Below, one piece after another: positions 8,510-15,912 of a stretch of 46,111 bases of DNA (the first letter of the stretch is position 1; each line of letters begins with the position of its first letter). Location of the stretch: the NCBI GenBank assembly GCA_012517065.1, contig JAAYVR010000163.1:1-46111 (forward strand), written 5' to 3'. The DNA is from Verrucomicrobiota bacterium. Its GTDB lineage: Bacteria; Verrucomicrobiota; Verrucomicrobiia; Limisphaerales; J093. The translations under genes were made by a program, and so were the position numbers. The notes beneath the pieces are model-generated. The model was not told the origin of the DNA, did no database searches, and saw only the letters and a program-made list of their open reading frames with translations.

Positions 8510-8645
8510 TTGGTTTGGGGCCGAAAGTCAAAAGAAACAGCCTGTCAACCGGCTTGATCATGGGTGCGCACTTGCGCCTTGAAGGCATGGAAGAGTGACT
8601 TTTTATATTTGTCGAGGGAACAGATAGTTGTGTTGAATTACGAGC

Positions 8646-9518
8646 ATGCTATTGCGTTTGTGTCGGTTTAAACTGGGAACGGGCGGAGTGCACGTCGGTC
8701 TATTGCACGACGACGGGTCTGTTCTTGACCTTAGCAATTGCGGTGTCACGTCCCTGACATCCGTGTTGGAGATGGACGAAGCCGAGCCGTGGTTGCGGGC
8801 GCTCATTGGTGGAGCAAAGCCCGAACAGAGACAGCCGGGTTTTTTCCGCCTCTTGTGTCCGGTCGAGCGGCAAGAGGTCTGGGCCGCCGGCGTAACTTAC
8901 CAGCTCAGTCGAGTGGCAAGGATGGAGGAGTCGCCCGCCAGTGCCAGTTGCTACGATCGGGTTTACAAGGCGGACCGACCGGAGCTGTTCTTCAAGTCAG
9001 TTGCCGAGAAGGTCGTCGGACATCAGGGCAGCATCGGTATCAGGGCTGATTCGCGCTGGAGCGTGCCGGAACCGGAACTGGCCATCGTGTGCCATTCAAG
9101 AGGACGGATTGTCGGCTACACGATCGGCAACGACGTCAGCGCAAGAGACATTGAAGGCCAGAATCCACTCTATCTGCCACAGGCGAAAATATACGACAAA
9201 TCCTGCGCCATAGGCCCTGGTATCTTGGTCGGGGCTGACGAGGCCACCGTCCGGACATGGCGAGTTGAAATGACGGTTCGCCGGGGTGAATCTGTGGTTT
9301 TCAGCGGGTCGGTTGAGATTGGGCGGATGCAACGCCGGTTCGATGACCTCATAAAACACCTTTTCAGATGCCAGAAGTTCCCCAACGGCGTCGTGCTTTT
9401 GACCGGCACGGGCATTGTTCCACCCCCGGAGTTCACGTTGCAGCCCGGCGACACCGTCAGAATAGGTATCGGGCCACTCGGCCTACTCGAGAACACAGTC
9501 GAACGGATCGAACAGTAG
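8646..9518 (+). CDS. FAH-family enzyme, 2-dehydro-3-deoxy-D-arabinonate dehydratase-like
   Basis: A 290-residue cytosolic protein. The C-terminal two thirds form the fumarylacetoacetate hydrolase fold: PEPELAIV supplies the acidic metal ligands (Glu142, Glu144), followed by GYTIGNDVSARDIEG and NPLYLPQAKIYDKSCAIGP. This last stretch is the one I associate with the 2-keto-3-deoxy-arabinonate/xylonate dehydratase subgroup rather than with fumarylacetoacetase itself. The likely reaction is dehydration of a 2-keto-3-deoxy sugar acid to a semialdehyde, but a hydrolase or isomerase of the same fold is possible. The ribosome site is weak; no better start was found. With the upstream isomerase it may serve sugar-acid breakdown. 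Confidence 0.82.
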   Translation: MLLRLCRFKLGTGGVHVGLLHDDGSVLDLSNCGVTSLTSVLEMDEAEPWLRALIGGAKPEQRQPGFFRLLCPVERQEVWAAGVTYQLSRVARMEESPASASCYDRVYKADRPELFFKSVAEKVVGHQGSIGIRADSRWSVPEPELAIVCHSRGRIVGYTIGNDVSARDIEGQNPLYLPQAKIYDKSCAIGPGILVGADEATVRTWRVEMTVRRGESVVFSGSVEIGRMQRRFDDLIKHLFRCQKFPNGVVLLTGTGIVPPPEFTLQPGDTVRIGIGPLGLLENTVERIEQ

Positions 9519-9561
9519 CCGGAAAAACACCAGATTAGACGCAGCAAGGGCATCAGGAATC

Positions 9562-11442
9562 ATGGACCTTGAGAAAGCTGACAAGTGGTTGGAACGGGCA
9601 ATAGTCGGATTGGTGATTGGTGCGGTGTCTTTCGGGGCACTGGCAATGGGAGCGGTCCGGCTGCAAGACTTTGCAGTGGTACAGGCCCTGGTTGTTCTTG
9701 CAGTGGTGTTGTGGCTGGTGCGGCTGTGGGTGAACCGCGGGCACAGGCTGCAATGGGTCCCTGCGAGTTGGGCAGTTCTCGCATTCGTCGTTTACGCAAT
9801 AGTGCGGTGCATGATGGCCGACGTTGAGTACGTCGCCCGGAACGAGTTGATGCGGATTCTTGTGTATGCGGCGGCGTTTTTCGTGGTCTTGAACAATCTG
9901 CACAGACAAAGGGCGACGCGACTTGCGTTGTTGGCTCTGCTAATCCTCGGGGCTCTCATTAGCGCTTACGCGGTTTACCAGTTCATTACGGATTCCGAAT
10001 GGGTATGGCATTTCCCGAAACCGCGTCAGTACATAGGGCGCGGTTCAGGAACATTCATTTGTCCAAATCATCTTGCCGGTTTCCTCGAGATGCTGTTGCC
10101 GATCGCACTCGCAATTGTGCTGGTGAGCAGAGAGGGAGCATTGGTCCGGGTCGGTTATGCCTACCTCGCCCTTGTGATTTTGGCGGGCATCGGAGTGTCG
10201 GTCTCACGCGGGGGATGGTTGGCGTGCGGCATTTCACTTGCCCTGATGAGCGGGTTCCTGATTCGGTATCGGGAGTACCGCAAACGCGCGTTGGCTGCAT
10301 TGCTGGTAGTGTGTGTTGCAGTCGTAGTGTTCGTTTGGAAGTCGCCCCATCCGCAGAGACGCTTCGGCCTGATGTGGGTTGCCGGACAGCTCGAACACGC
10401 AGGAAGCAGACCGTTCTTGTGGAAGCCTGCATGGCGGATGTGGAAAGATCATCCGTGGTTTGGAGTCGGCCCAGCACATTTTGATGTCCGATTCCCGGCG
10501 TATCGGACCAAGGAAATGCAATCCCGGCCGTTGTGGGTGCATAACGATTATCTCAATGCCCTGGTTGACTGGGGTGTCGTTGGGACCGCCATAATCGGGG
10601 CGTTTCTGGTGGGCGTGGGATTGGGCGTCGCTCGCACATGGCGGTACGTGGGCCGGGGCGGAAATGACCTTGGCGGCAAGGGCAGCGACAGAGCCGCCCG
10701 CGTGTTGGGTATTTCCACCGGCATGATTGCGATTCTGGTCCACTCGATCGTCGATTTCAACATGCAGATACCTTCGAACGCGTTACTGGCGATCGTGCTG
10801 ATCGCAAACCTCACCAGTCACATGCGGTTTGCCACCGACCGATACTGGGTACCGATCATGAGCTGGCGCCGGTTGATTGTAATGGTTGCCGGCCTGGCAC
10901 TGATTGTCTATCTGGGAGGAAGCGTCGGGAGGCGTTACAGCGAAGGCGTTCTCTTGACACGTGCGGCCGCCGCACAAACATCGGTCGATGCTCTCCGTCT
11001 GCTCAGGCAGGCTTACCAAAAAGAACGCAACAACCCCGAGACAGTCGCCCAGATAGGGGAAATCATACGCCTGCAGAGTTGGGAAGGCGCACCCCAGTGG
11101 CGCGAACTCGCCGAGATCGCCATGGAATGGTTCAAGCTCGGGATGAAACTCAATCCGTTCGACGCGTACTGTTACCTGCGCTACGGAATGTGCCTCGACT
11201 GGCTGGGCAAACATGATGAAGCGACGGAATACTTCGATCGGGCGCTCAAGGTTGACCCGGTAAGTTATTATACGACCTTGATGCGTGGCTGGCACGAATT
11301 GCAGAAGGGCGATTATGCCTCTGCAAAGAAGTGGCTCGAAAAATCAATCGAGATCAATGATTGGAACAACGAGCTGGCATATTTGTATCTCGACAAGGTG
11401 AATCAGAGACTGGGCACGGCCAATCCAAGCCCCAAACCTTAG
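9562..11442 (+). CDS. O-antigen ligase/polymerase-like membrane protein with C-terminal TPRs
   Basis: A 626-residue protein. About ten hydrophobic segments span residues 10-430. The large periplasmic loop (near residues 270-330, with HPWFGVGPAHFDVRFP and HNDYLNALVDWGVVG) matches the Wzy_C/O-antigen ligase domain, where the conserved GxGP and His are found. These enzymes join or polymerise undecaprenyl-linked glycans in the inner membrane. Residues about 460-620 are soluble and contain tetratricopeptide-like helices (for example KLNPFDAYCYLRYGMCLDWLGKHDEATEYFDRALKVDP), a common extension in this family. An AGGA ribosome site lies just before the ATG. No glycosyltransferase cluster surrounds it, so it is an orphan ligase here. 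Confidence 0.88.
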   Translation: MDLEKADKWLERAIVGLVIGAVSFGALAMGAVRLQDFAVVQALVVLAVVLWLVRLWVNRGHRLQWVPASWAVLAFVVYAIVRCMMADVEYVARNELMRILVYAAAFFVVLNNLHRQRATRLALLALLILGALISAYAVYQFITDSEWVWHFPKPRQYIGRGSGTFICPNHLAGFLEMLLPIALAIVLVSREGALVRVGYAYLALVILAGIGVSVSRGGWLACGISLALMSGFLIRYREYRKRALAALLVVCVAVVVFVWKSPHPQRRFGLMWVAGQLEHAGSRPFLWKPAWRMWKDHPWFGVGPAHFDVRFPAYRTKEMQSRPLWVHNDYLNALVDWGVVGTAIIGAFLVGVGLGVARTWRYVGRGGNDLGGKGSDRAARVLGISTGMIAILVHSIVDFNMQIPSNALLAIVLIANLTSHMRFATDRYWVPIMSWRRLIVMVAGLALIVYLGGSVGRRYSEGVLLTRAAAAQTSVDALRLLRQAYQKERNNPETVAQIGEIIRLQSWEGAPQWRELAEIAMEWFKLGMKLNPFDAYCYLRYGMCLDWLGKHDEATEYFDRALKVDPVSYYTTLMRGWHELQKGDYASAKKWLEKSIEINDWNNELAYLYLDKVNQRLGTANPSPKP

Positions 11443-11456
11443 CCCGCATGTTCCCC

Positions 11457-11491
11457 AGCCCGGCGTGGTTGACAGCCCTCATCAGGAGGCC
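11457..11491 (+). repeat. Short copy of the S-block repeat
   Basis: CAGCCCGGCGTGG and the following ACAGCCCTCATCAGGAGG match the left half of the repeat at 13655-13690 and, less well, about 490-525. It lies in the 106 bp spacer between the O-antigen ligase gene and ubiE. Confidence 0.55.
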
Positions 11492-11548
11492 GTTGAGATT
11501 TTACAGGCTAAGATTGCAAATAAACAAGTCCTTGCTTAGCGGTTCGCT

Positions 11549-12340
11549 GTGACTTCAAACCCCTACTTCGTCCCGGGCCCGCAGCGCGCGGAAAAGGTCA
11601 AGTCCTTGTTCGACGCAGTTGCCAGCCGGTACGATTTGTTGAACGATCTGCTAAGCTTCGGGTTGCACCGGCTCTGGAAGAAACGCCTCGCGCGCATGGC
11701 AAACGTTGGCCCGTCCTGCCGCGCATTGGATTTGTGCTGCGGGACCGGCGATGTCACGTTCGCTCTGGCAATGGAAGGCGCTGAAGTCGTCGGACTCGAT
11801 TTCAGCGGAAAAATGCTCGAAGCCGCACGCACCCGAACCAAAAGACGAAAACAACAGCACCGTGCCACACCGCAAGGTCCAGTGGCGTATGTGCAAGGCG
11901 ATGCGCTCCGCTTGCCGTTTTGTGACGCAACTTTCGATGCGGTAACAATCAGCTACGGATTGCGCAATCTCGCGAGCGTCGAGAACGGGTTGCGCGAGAT
12001 GTTGCGCGTTGCCAAGCCGGGAGGAAGAATTCTGGTCCTCGATTTCGGAAAGCCGGACTCGAGTCTGTTGCGGCGGTGCTATGGCTTCATTCTCCGCCAA
12101 GTGGTACCCATTCTGGGCAAGCTCTCGAGAGGAGGCACCGAAGCTTACGCATACATCGCGACTTCACTGGATCACTACCCGGCGCAGCACGGCGTAGCTG
12201 AAACAATGAAAAGGCTGAAACTCGAGAACATTTCCGTGATCAACCTGCTGCTCGGAACCATGAGCATCCACTACGCCAAGAAACCCGTTACTGGCCCTGG
12301 CCATGGGACGGTTCAGACGTCGGCGCAGAAGGCAAGCTAG
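11549..12340 (+). CDS. ubiE: Demethylmenaquinone (ubiquinone) C-methyltransferase UbiE/MenG
   Basis: A 263-residue class I SAM methyltransferase. The UbiE-specific N-terminus is present (FDAVASRYDLLNDLLSFGLH, near residues 21-40), then the SAM-binding motif LDLCCGTGDVT (60-70), the acidic VVGLDFS strand end, and the family signatures ISYGLRNLASVENGLREM and GTEAYAYIATSL. It makes the last methylation of menaquinone (or ubiquinone) at the membrane surface, so the host respires with quinones. The start is GTG at 11549, giving the usual family N-terminus; the first in-frame Met comes too late. The 3' end overlaps the tail of a convergent gene by 53 bp. Confidence 0.93.
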   Translation: MTSNPYFVPGPQRAEKVKSLFDAVASRYDLLNDLLSFGLHRLWKKRLARMANVGPSCRALDLCCGTGDVTFALAMEGAEVVGLDFSGKMLEAARTRTKRRKQQHRATPQGPVAYVQGDALRLPFCDATFDAVTISYGLRNLASVENGLREMLRVAKPGGRILVLDFGKPDSSLLRRCYGFILRQVVPILGKLSRGGTEAYAYIATSLDHYPAQHGVAETMKRLKLENISVINLLLGTMSIHYAKKPVTGPGHGTVQTSAQKAS

Positions 12341-12686
12341 GACTCGGTGGCTGGGACGTGGGGGCCGGATTTGTCCGTGGTTGCGGGACAAAAGCCGGAG
12401 CCTGGGCGGGTCCGCCCGGAGGCGGTTGGGTGATAATGGCGATCGCCTGCTGAACGATCAGACGGCCAAGTTCAGTGCCACTTCGGTTCAAATTCGAAAG
12501 AAGCTCGAGGGTTGCCATGGCCGGACCGCTGAATTCCCACCGGCAATCTTCAAAACGGCAACTGTCGATCCTGAGATTTGAATAGCCACAAAAGATCAAA
12601 CGGCATCGTTTGAACGTGCAGTGTCTGAAATCGTGAAAGTCCATCAGGACCGGCTCGGCTTCAAATGTGTAACTCTTAATAACCAT
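12288..12686 (-). CDS. Small Cys-rich pentapeptide-like protein, function unknown
   Basis: A 132-residue protein. The first half has a repeat-like pattern (DFRHCTFKRCRLIF, LRIDSCRFEDCRWEFSGPA) with Cys every five to ten residues, similar to pentapeptide-type beta-solenoid strands. It is followed by a helix (ATLELLSNLNRSGTELGRLI) and a Pro-rich tail (residues about 90-132). I recall small hypothetical proteins of this F-x-N-C-x-F plus helix layout in several phyla, with no known role. The start at 12686 is chosen because the family-like part begins soon after; a GTG at 12743 is possible. The Pro-rich end overlaps ubiE antisense. No signal peptide is seen. Confidence 0.6.
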   Translation of the reverse strand: MVIKSYTFEAEPVLMDFHDFRHCTFKRCRLIFCGYSNLRIDSCRFEDCRWEFSGPAMATLELLSNLNRSGTELGRLIVQQAIAIITQPPPGGPAQAPAFVPQPRTNPAPTSQPPSPSLPSAPTSEPSHGQGQ

Positions 12687-12779
12687 AAGCAGCGCGACGC
12701 TACACTGAGCCTGCGCAGTATGCAAGGAATCGCCGTTCGCCACTTTCTATCAAGAAATCCATATCGGGACAGACATGAA

Positions 12780-12861
12780 GTCGCCTCGGGGCTCCGCACG
12801 CCGTCCCTTGGCGAAGGCGTAAAGCGCTTGGGCACCACAATCAGGACCAGAAAGCCTTCAG
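12780..12861 (-). repeat. F-block repeat module
   Basis: Read on the minus strand the right end (CTTTCTGGTCCTGATTGTG, then CGCCTTCGCC) resembles 15190-15242. The module abuts a paired-hairpin repeat in both places, so it behaves as part of the same composite. Confidence 0.45.
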
Positions 12862-12963
12862 TGTTCCGCGCAAACGCGGAACTCTAGCAGCGATCGGTTG
12901 CCCTGCACACCAGGCGTTGCCGCGCCCGTGGCTGTCAGAGTTCCGCCTTTAGGCGGCTTTGAA
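12862..12963 (+). repeat. Paired-hairpin repeat, copy 3
   Basis: The left hairpin GTTCCGCG-CAAA-CGCGGAAC is at 12862-12881 and the right one GTTCCGCC-TTTA-GGCGGC at 12940-12957, with a shorter spacer than copies 1 and 2. A degenerate right half recurs at about 13146-13171. Confidence 0.75.
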
Positions 12964-12992
12964 ACTAGCATTCATCGAGCAGTATCACCTCT

Positions 12993-13100
12993 GAACGTTG
13001 CACGTTGAGCGTTGCACGTTGAACGTTCTCGAGAAGACGACCAAGCCGATAAACCTATGAAAACTTTCAACGTACAACGTTCAACTTACAACGTTCAACT
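12993..13100. repeat. Inverted array of short AACGTTGA-type repeats
   Basis: The left arm (12993-13027) repeats CGTTGCACGTTGA-like units. The right arm (13066-13100) carries the reverse complement (CAACGTTCAACTTACAACG). About 38 bp of non-repetitive sequence separates the arms, so the region could fold into a long cruciform or be a small mobile palindrome. Confidence 0.7.
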
Positions 13101-13198
13101 GCGCCGCGGGTTTGCCAACCGAGTGGCGTTGTCCCCGCCGCCGTGCGACTCCTGCTTTTAGGCGGCTTTGTAACGTGCATTCAAAGAGTTGCATCTGG

Positions 13199-13745
13199 TT
13201 GGAAGTTACTCTGGCAGCGCTGCGTCCTGTGTGGGGCTTGATCAGGGCGTTCTTCCGGGCGCGGGAGTCGCAAGGAAGAGCGGGCTGATCCCAATGGCGT
13301 TTCACGCGCTGCAACGGATGCAGTGGGCGTTGGTAGGCGCGAAGCGCTTGGAGTGCGGCAGCTTGCTGCCGCTTTGTTTCTATGGCCAAACAACGTGCCT
13401 GTCCCCATATCGGCATCCGAGGGGTTCCTCCGCAGACTTGGCAGCCCCGCTTGGGACAAGGGACAATCTGCAGGACGTGCCGTAATCTGGGGGCAAAACC
13501 GAAACTCCGAGCCTGTCACCTTATCCAGCTCACTCCAAAAGGCCGTACCATTGTGACCGCCTTAATCGCAGTCAGAGAAGTAGATACAGAGAAATTGACC
13601 GAACGCGCACGCAGAAAACCGCGGAAACACGAATGATTCTTCAATGTTACAACGCAGCCCGGCATGGCCAACAGTCCTCAGGAGGGCACAGGAGCCGGGT
13701 CAGTGCCCGCCGGGTCACTTTGGTTCCGGCTACGCCAGGCCCGAT
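13199..13745 (+). repeat. Composite repeat locus II (T, L, M and S blocks)
   Basis: The order is T block 13199-13275, L block 13277-13427, M block 13505-13655 and S block 13655-13745. The L block shares a 62 bp stretch (13316-13377) with 15337-15398 that looks identical. The M block (GAGCCTGTCAC to GAATGATTCTTCAAT) aligns with 15417-15560. No convincing gene lies between 12687 and 13876. Confidence 0.75.
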
Positions 13746-13876
13746 ATGTGCTTGTCAACGCGATTCTGGTTGACGCTCATGCGCACTTGTGGGAGGAAAA
13801 GGACGCGCATGTTCGGCTTGAATCCGGCGTTGCGCCAAGCGTTGCAGTTCAACGAATCGAAAACTCCAGAAATAGC

Positions 13877-14629
13877 ATGCACAAGACGGCGATACGGGTG
13901 GTTGGGATGGCGGCACTGGCTTTTGCAAGTCTAACAGCTTTGCAGGCTGCCGAAGGACAGGAAAAGGTGAATGAGGTGCTTTCGCGTTACGTGAAAGCAT
14001 TGGGCGGAAAAGAAGCCATCGAGAAAGTCAAATCCCGCGTCATCAAGGGCACAGCGGAAGGAATGGGAATGCCAGCGGGGTTGCCCTGGGAATTCTATGC
14101 CGCCGCACCAAACAAACAGTTAAGCAAAGTCGAGGTGACCGGATTCGGCGCTGTGCTCGAGGGATTTGACGGGCAGGTGGCATGGTCGAAAAACCCGATC
14201 ACCGGCGTCCGCGTAAAAGAAGGCGATGAACTCGCCAAGGTAAAACGCGAAGCCGGCTTGGATCGCGAGCTCCGGTTCCTTTCGATTTATCCGGACCTGG
14301 CCTACAAGGGCACCGAAAAAATGGACAACGAAGAAGTTGTCGTGCTCGAGACGAAGCCAACACCCACCACGTCAGAACGTTTCTCTTTCAGCAACAAGAC
14401 CGGCCTTTTGGTTAGGCAAGAGTCACAGTTCCAGACCGCTCAAGGAGCCGTTAAAACAGAGGCGCGCATGAGCGATTACCGGGCTGTGGACGGCCTCCAG
14501 TTTCCGTTTCTCCTGAAGGTGAAAGCCGAAGCCCCAGGCCAGGACCCGGCGGAATTCACTATCAAAGTCAGTGAGGTGAAATACAACGTGCCGGTCTCAG
14601 ATTCGCTGTTTGCCAAGCCTGCAAACTAG
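13877..14629 (+). CDS. Exported lipoprotein-sorting-like (LolA-type) beta protein
   Basis: A 250-residue protein with a signal peptide (KTAIRVVGMAALAFASLTAL, likely cleavage after QAA). The mature part opens with VLSRYVKALGGKEAIEKVKS, the opening typical of exported outer-membrane lipoprotein-sorting-like proteins common in Acidobacteria and Verrucomicrobia. The remainder is beta-rich and reads like a LolA/LolB-type open barrel. Its partner or ligand is unknown. The frame stays open to 13664, but the extra 71 codons translate a repeat module (13655-13745), so the ATG just before the signal peptide (13877) is taken as the start. A terminator follows 15 bp after the stop, so it is probably monocistronic. 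Confidence 0.75.
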   Translation: MHKTAIRVVGMAALAFASLTALQAAEGQEKVNEVLSRYVKALGGKEAIEKVKSRVIKGTAEGMGMPAGLPWEFYAAAPNKQLSKVEVTGFGAVLEGFDGQVAWSKNPITGVRVKEGDELAKVKREAGLDRELRFLSIYPDLAYKGTEKMDNEEVVVLETKPTPTTSERFSFSNKTGLLVRQESQFQTAQGAVKTEARMSDYRAVDGLQFPFLLKVKAEAPGQDPAEFTIKVSEVKYNVPVSDSLFAKPAN

Positions 14630-14644
14630 ACCGACACCCGAGGC

Positions 14645-14680
14645 CCGGAAATCTCACCCGAACGAGACTTCCGGTGTTTT
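14645..14680 (+). terminator. Rho-independent terminator after the LolA-like gene
   Basis: The stem CCGGAA-A-TCTC pairs with GAGA-C-TTCCGG (one mismatch) around an 8-base loop, followed by TGTTTT. It lies 15 bp past the stop codon. Confidence 0.65.
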
Positions 14681-14719
14681 CTACTGGTTAGCCTTTCAGA
14701 TTTGCGAGTTGGCGCGGTT

Positions 14720-14803
14720 CCGACTCCGGTGCCGGGAATAGCCTCCTGATCAAGGCTCTACTGCACGCGGCGCTACCGGCGTAACTCCCGACCCCATGTA
14801 ACG
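14720..14803 (-). repeat. T-block repeat, inverted copy
   Basis: Read on the minus strand it gives GGAGTTACGCCGGTAGCGCC...GAGCCTTGATCAGGAGG, matching 13199-13275 and 405-475. Confidence 0.6.
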
Positions 14804-14925
14804 CTTCCGCCTGGAGCCGGGACTCTAACAGCCGTGGGCGTGGCATCGCCCAAGGTGCAGAGCAACCCATCGCCGCTAGAGTTCCGCGTTTACGCGGAAC
14901 ACAGGCAGTTCACTGAACAGTGCTT
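14803..14925 (-). repeat. Paired-hairpin repeat, copy 4 (inverted)
   Basis: It has a degenerate hairpin TTCCGCC-TGGA-GCCGGGA at the left and an intact GTTCCGCG-TTTA-CGCGGAAC at 14881-14900, then the usual ACAGGCAGTTCACTGAACAGTG flank. Confidence 0.75.
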
Positions 14926-14940
14926 CATGATCAGGCTCAT

Positions 14941-15067
14941 GAAACTGTTCCGCCTAAAGGCGGGACTCTAACGGCCGTGGGCGTGGCATCGCCCGATGCG
15001 CGGAACAACCCATCGCCGCTAGACTTCCGCGTTTACGCGGAACACAGGCAGTTCACTCAACAGTGCT
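14941..15067 (-). repeat. Paired-hairpin repeat, copy 5 (inverted)
   Basis: The hairpins TTCCGCC-TAAA-GGCGGGA (from about 14949) and TTCCGCG-TTTA-CGCGGAA (from about 15026) bound a spacer nearly the same as in copies 4 and 6. Copies 4-6 form a loose tandem run. Confidence 0.8.
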
Positions 15068-15075
15068 CATGCTCA

Positions 15076-15185
15076 GTTTCACGGAACTGTTCCGCCTAAA
15101 GGCGGGACTCTAACGGCCGTGGGCGCGACATCGTCCAATGTGCCCAATAACCAATCGCTGTTAGAGCTCCGCGTTTACGCGGGAA
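15076..15185 (-). repeat. Paired-hairpin repeat, copy 6 (inverted)
   Basis: It opens with GTTTCACGGAACTG, then TTCCGCC-TAAA-GGCGGGA, and ends at CTCCGCG-TTTA-CGCGGGA. The spacer shares CTAACGGCCGTGGGCG with copy 5. Confidence 0.8.
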
Positions 15186-15189
15186 ACTG

Positions 15190-15600
15190 AAACCTTTCTG
15201 GTCTTGATTGTGACCCGACCACTTCTCGCCTGCGCCAAGGGGCCACCTGTGGCGCCCCGAGCCAACTACGTGCCTGTCCCCATACGGGCCCACCCGATCT
15301 CGCCGCTGATCCCGATGGTTTCTCACCCGCTGCCGCGGATGCAGTGGGCGTTGGTAGGCGCGAAGCGCTTGGAGTGCGGCAGCTTGCTGCCGCTTTGTGT
15401 CTATGCACAAACAACGAGCCTGTCACTTTATCTAGCTCACCCCCAAAGACCGTGCTGTTTTGACGGCCTTAGTTGCTGGCAGAGAAGCAGACACAGAGGA
15501 ACTAACGGAACTCGCGGCGTAAAAATCTGCGCGAATATGAATGATTCTTCAATTTAGCAATGCAGCCCGGCGTAGCCGGAACCAAAGTGGCCGCGTGTTG
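15190..15600 (+). repeat. Composite repeat locus III (F, L, M and S blocks)
   Basis: The F block is at about 15190-15242, the L block at 15305-15416 (including the 62 bp stretch shared with 13316-13377), the M block at 15417-15560 and an S-block end at 15561-15600 (read inverted). The module order L-M-S is the same as at 13.3-13.7 kb. Confidence 0.7.
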
Positions 15601-15912
15601 CATCGAACACTGCCACCCCGGCGGCAGGCTCAGACTTCCTTATACCGCCGCACAGAGGTCCTCGAGCCAGAATTTGCGCTGATACCAATTCCCCAAAACT
15701 TTGCATTATTACCAACGGTTTATGTGCGGAAACATCGTCGTAGTGGGTCAGGAAAGGTTCAGCGCTTTTTCCGCGACGTCATGGGGTCTGAGGGTTGTAA
15801 ATGTCCTTGCCGGTCAATAGATTTCACCGCCTAACCAAGCCAAGACACCCGCAGCTTCATTCCCGTGAGATTTCTAGGTCAGGCGATTGTGCTGCTACAC
15901 ATTTTCCCAGTC
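15601..15912. other. Spacer with no recognised gene
   Basis: This is the spacer downstream of the defence operon. Frames are open in places but none has a recognisable product, ribosome site or consistent codon pattern. No terminator hairpin is evident for the operon that ends at 15913. Confidence 0.5.

Noticed and set aside
12850-15600. CRISPR array
   Set aside because: Repeats are spaced irregularly, differ in orientation, have internal hairpins and share their spacers; no cas genes are present.
15541-15834. 97-codon open frame after the repeat locus
   Set aside because: Its first part translates repeat modules and the rest has no coding pattern or ribosome site.
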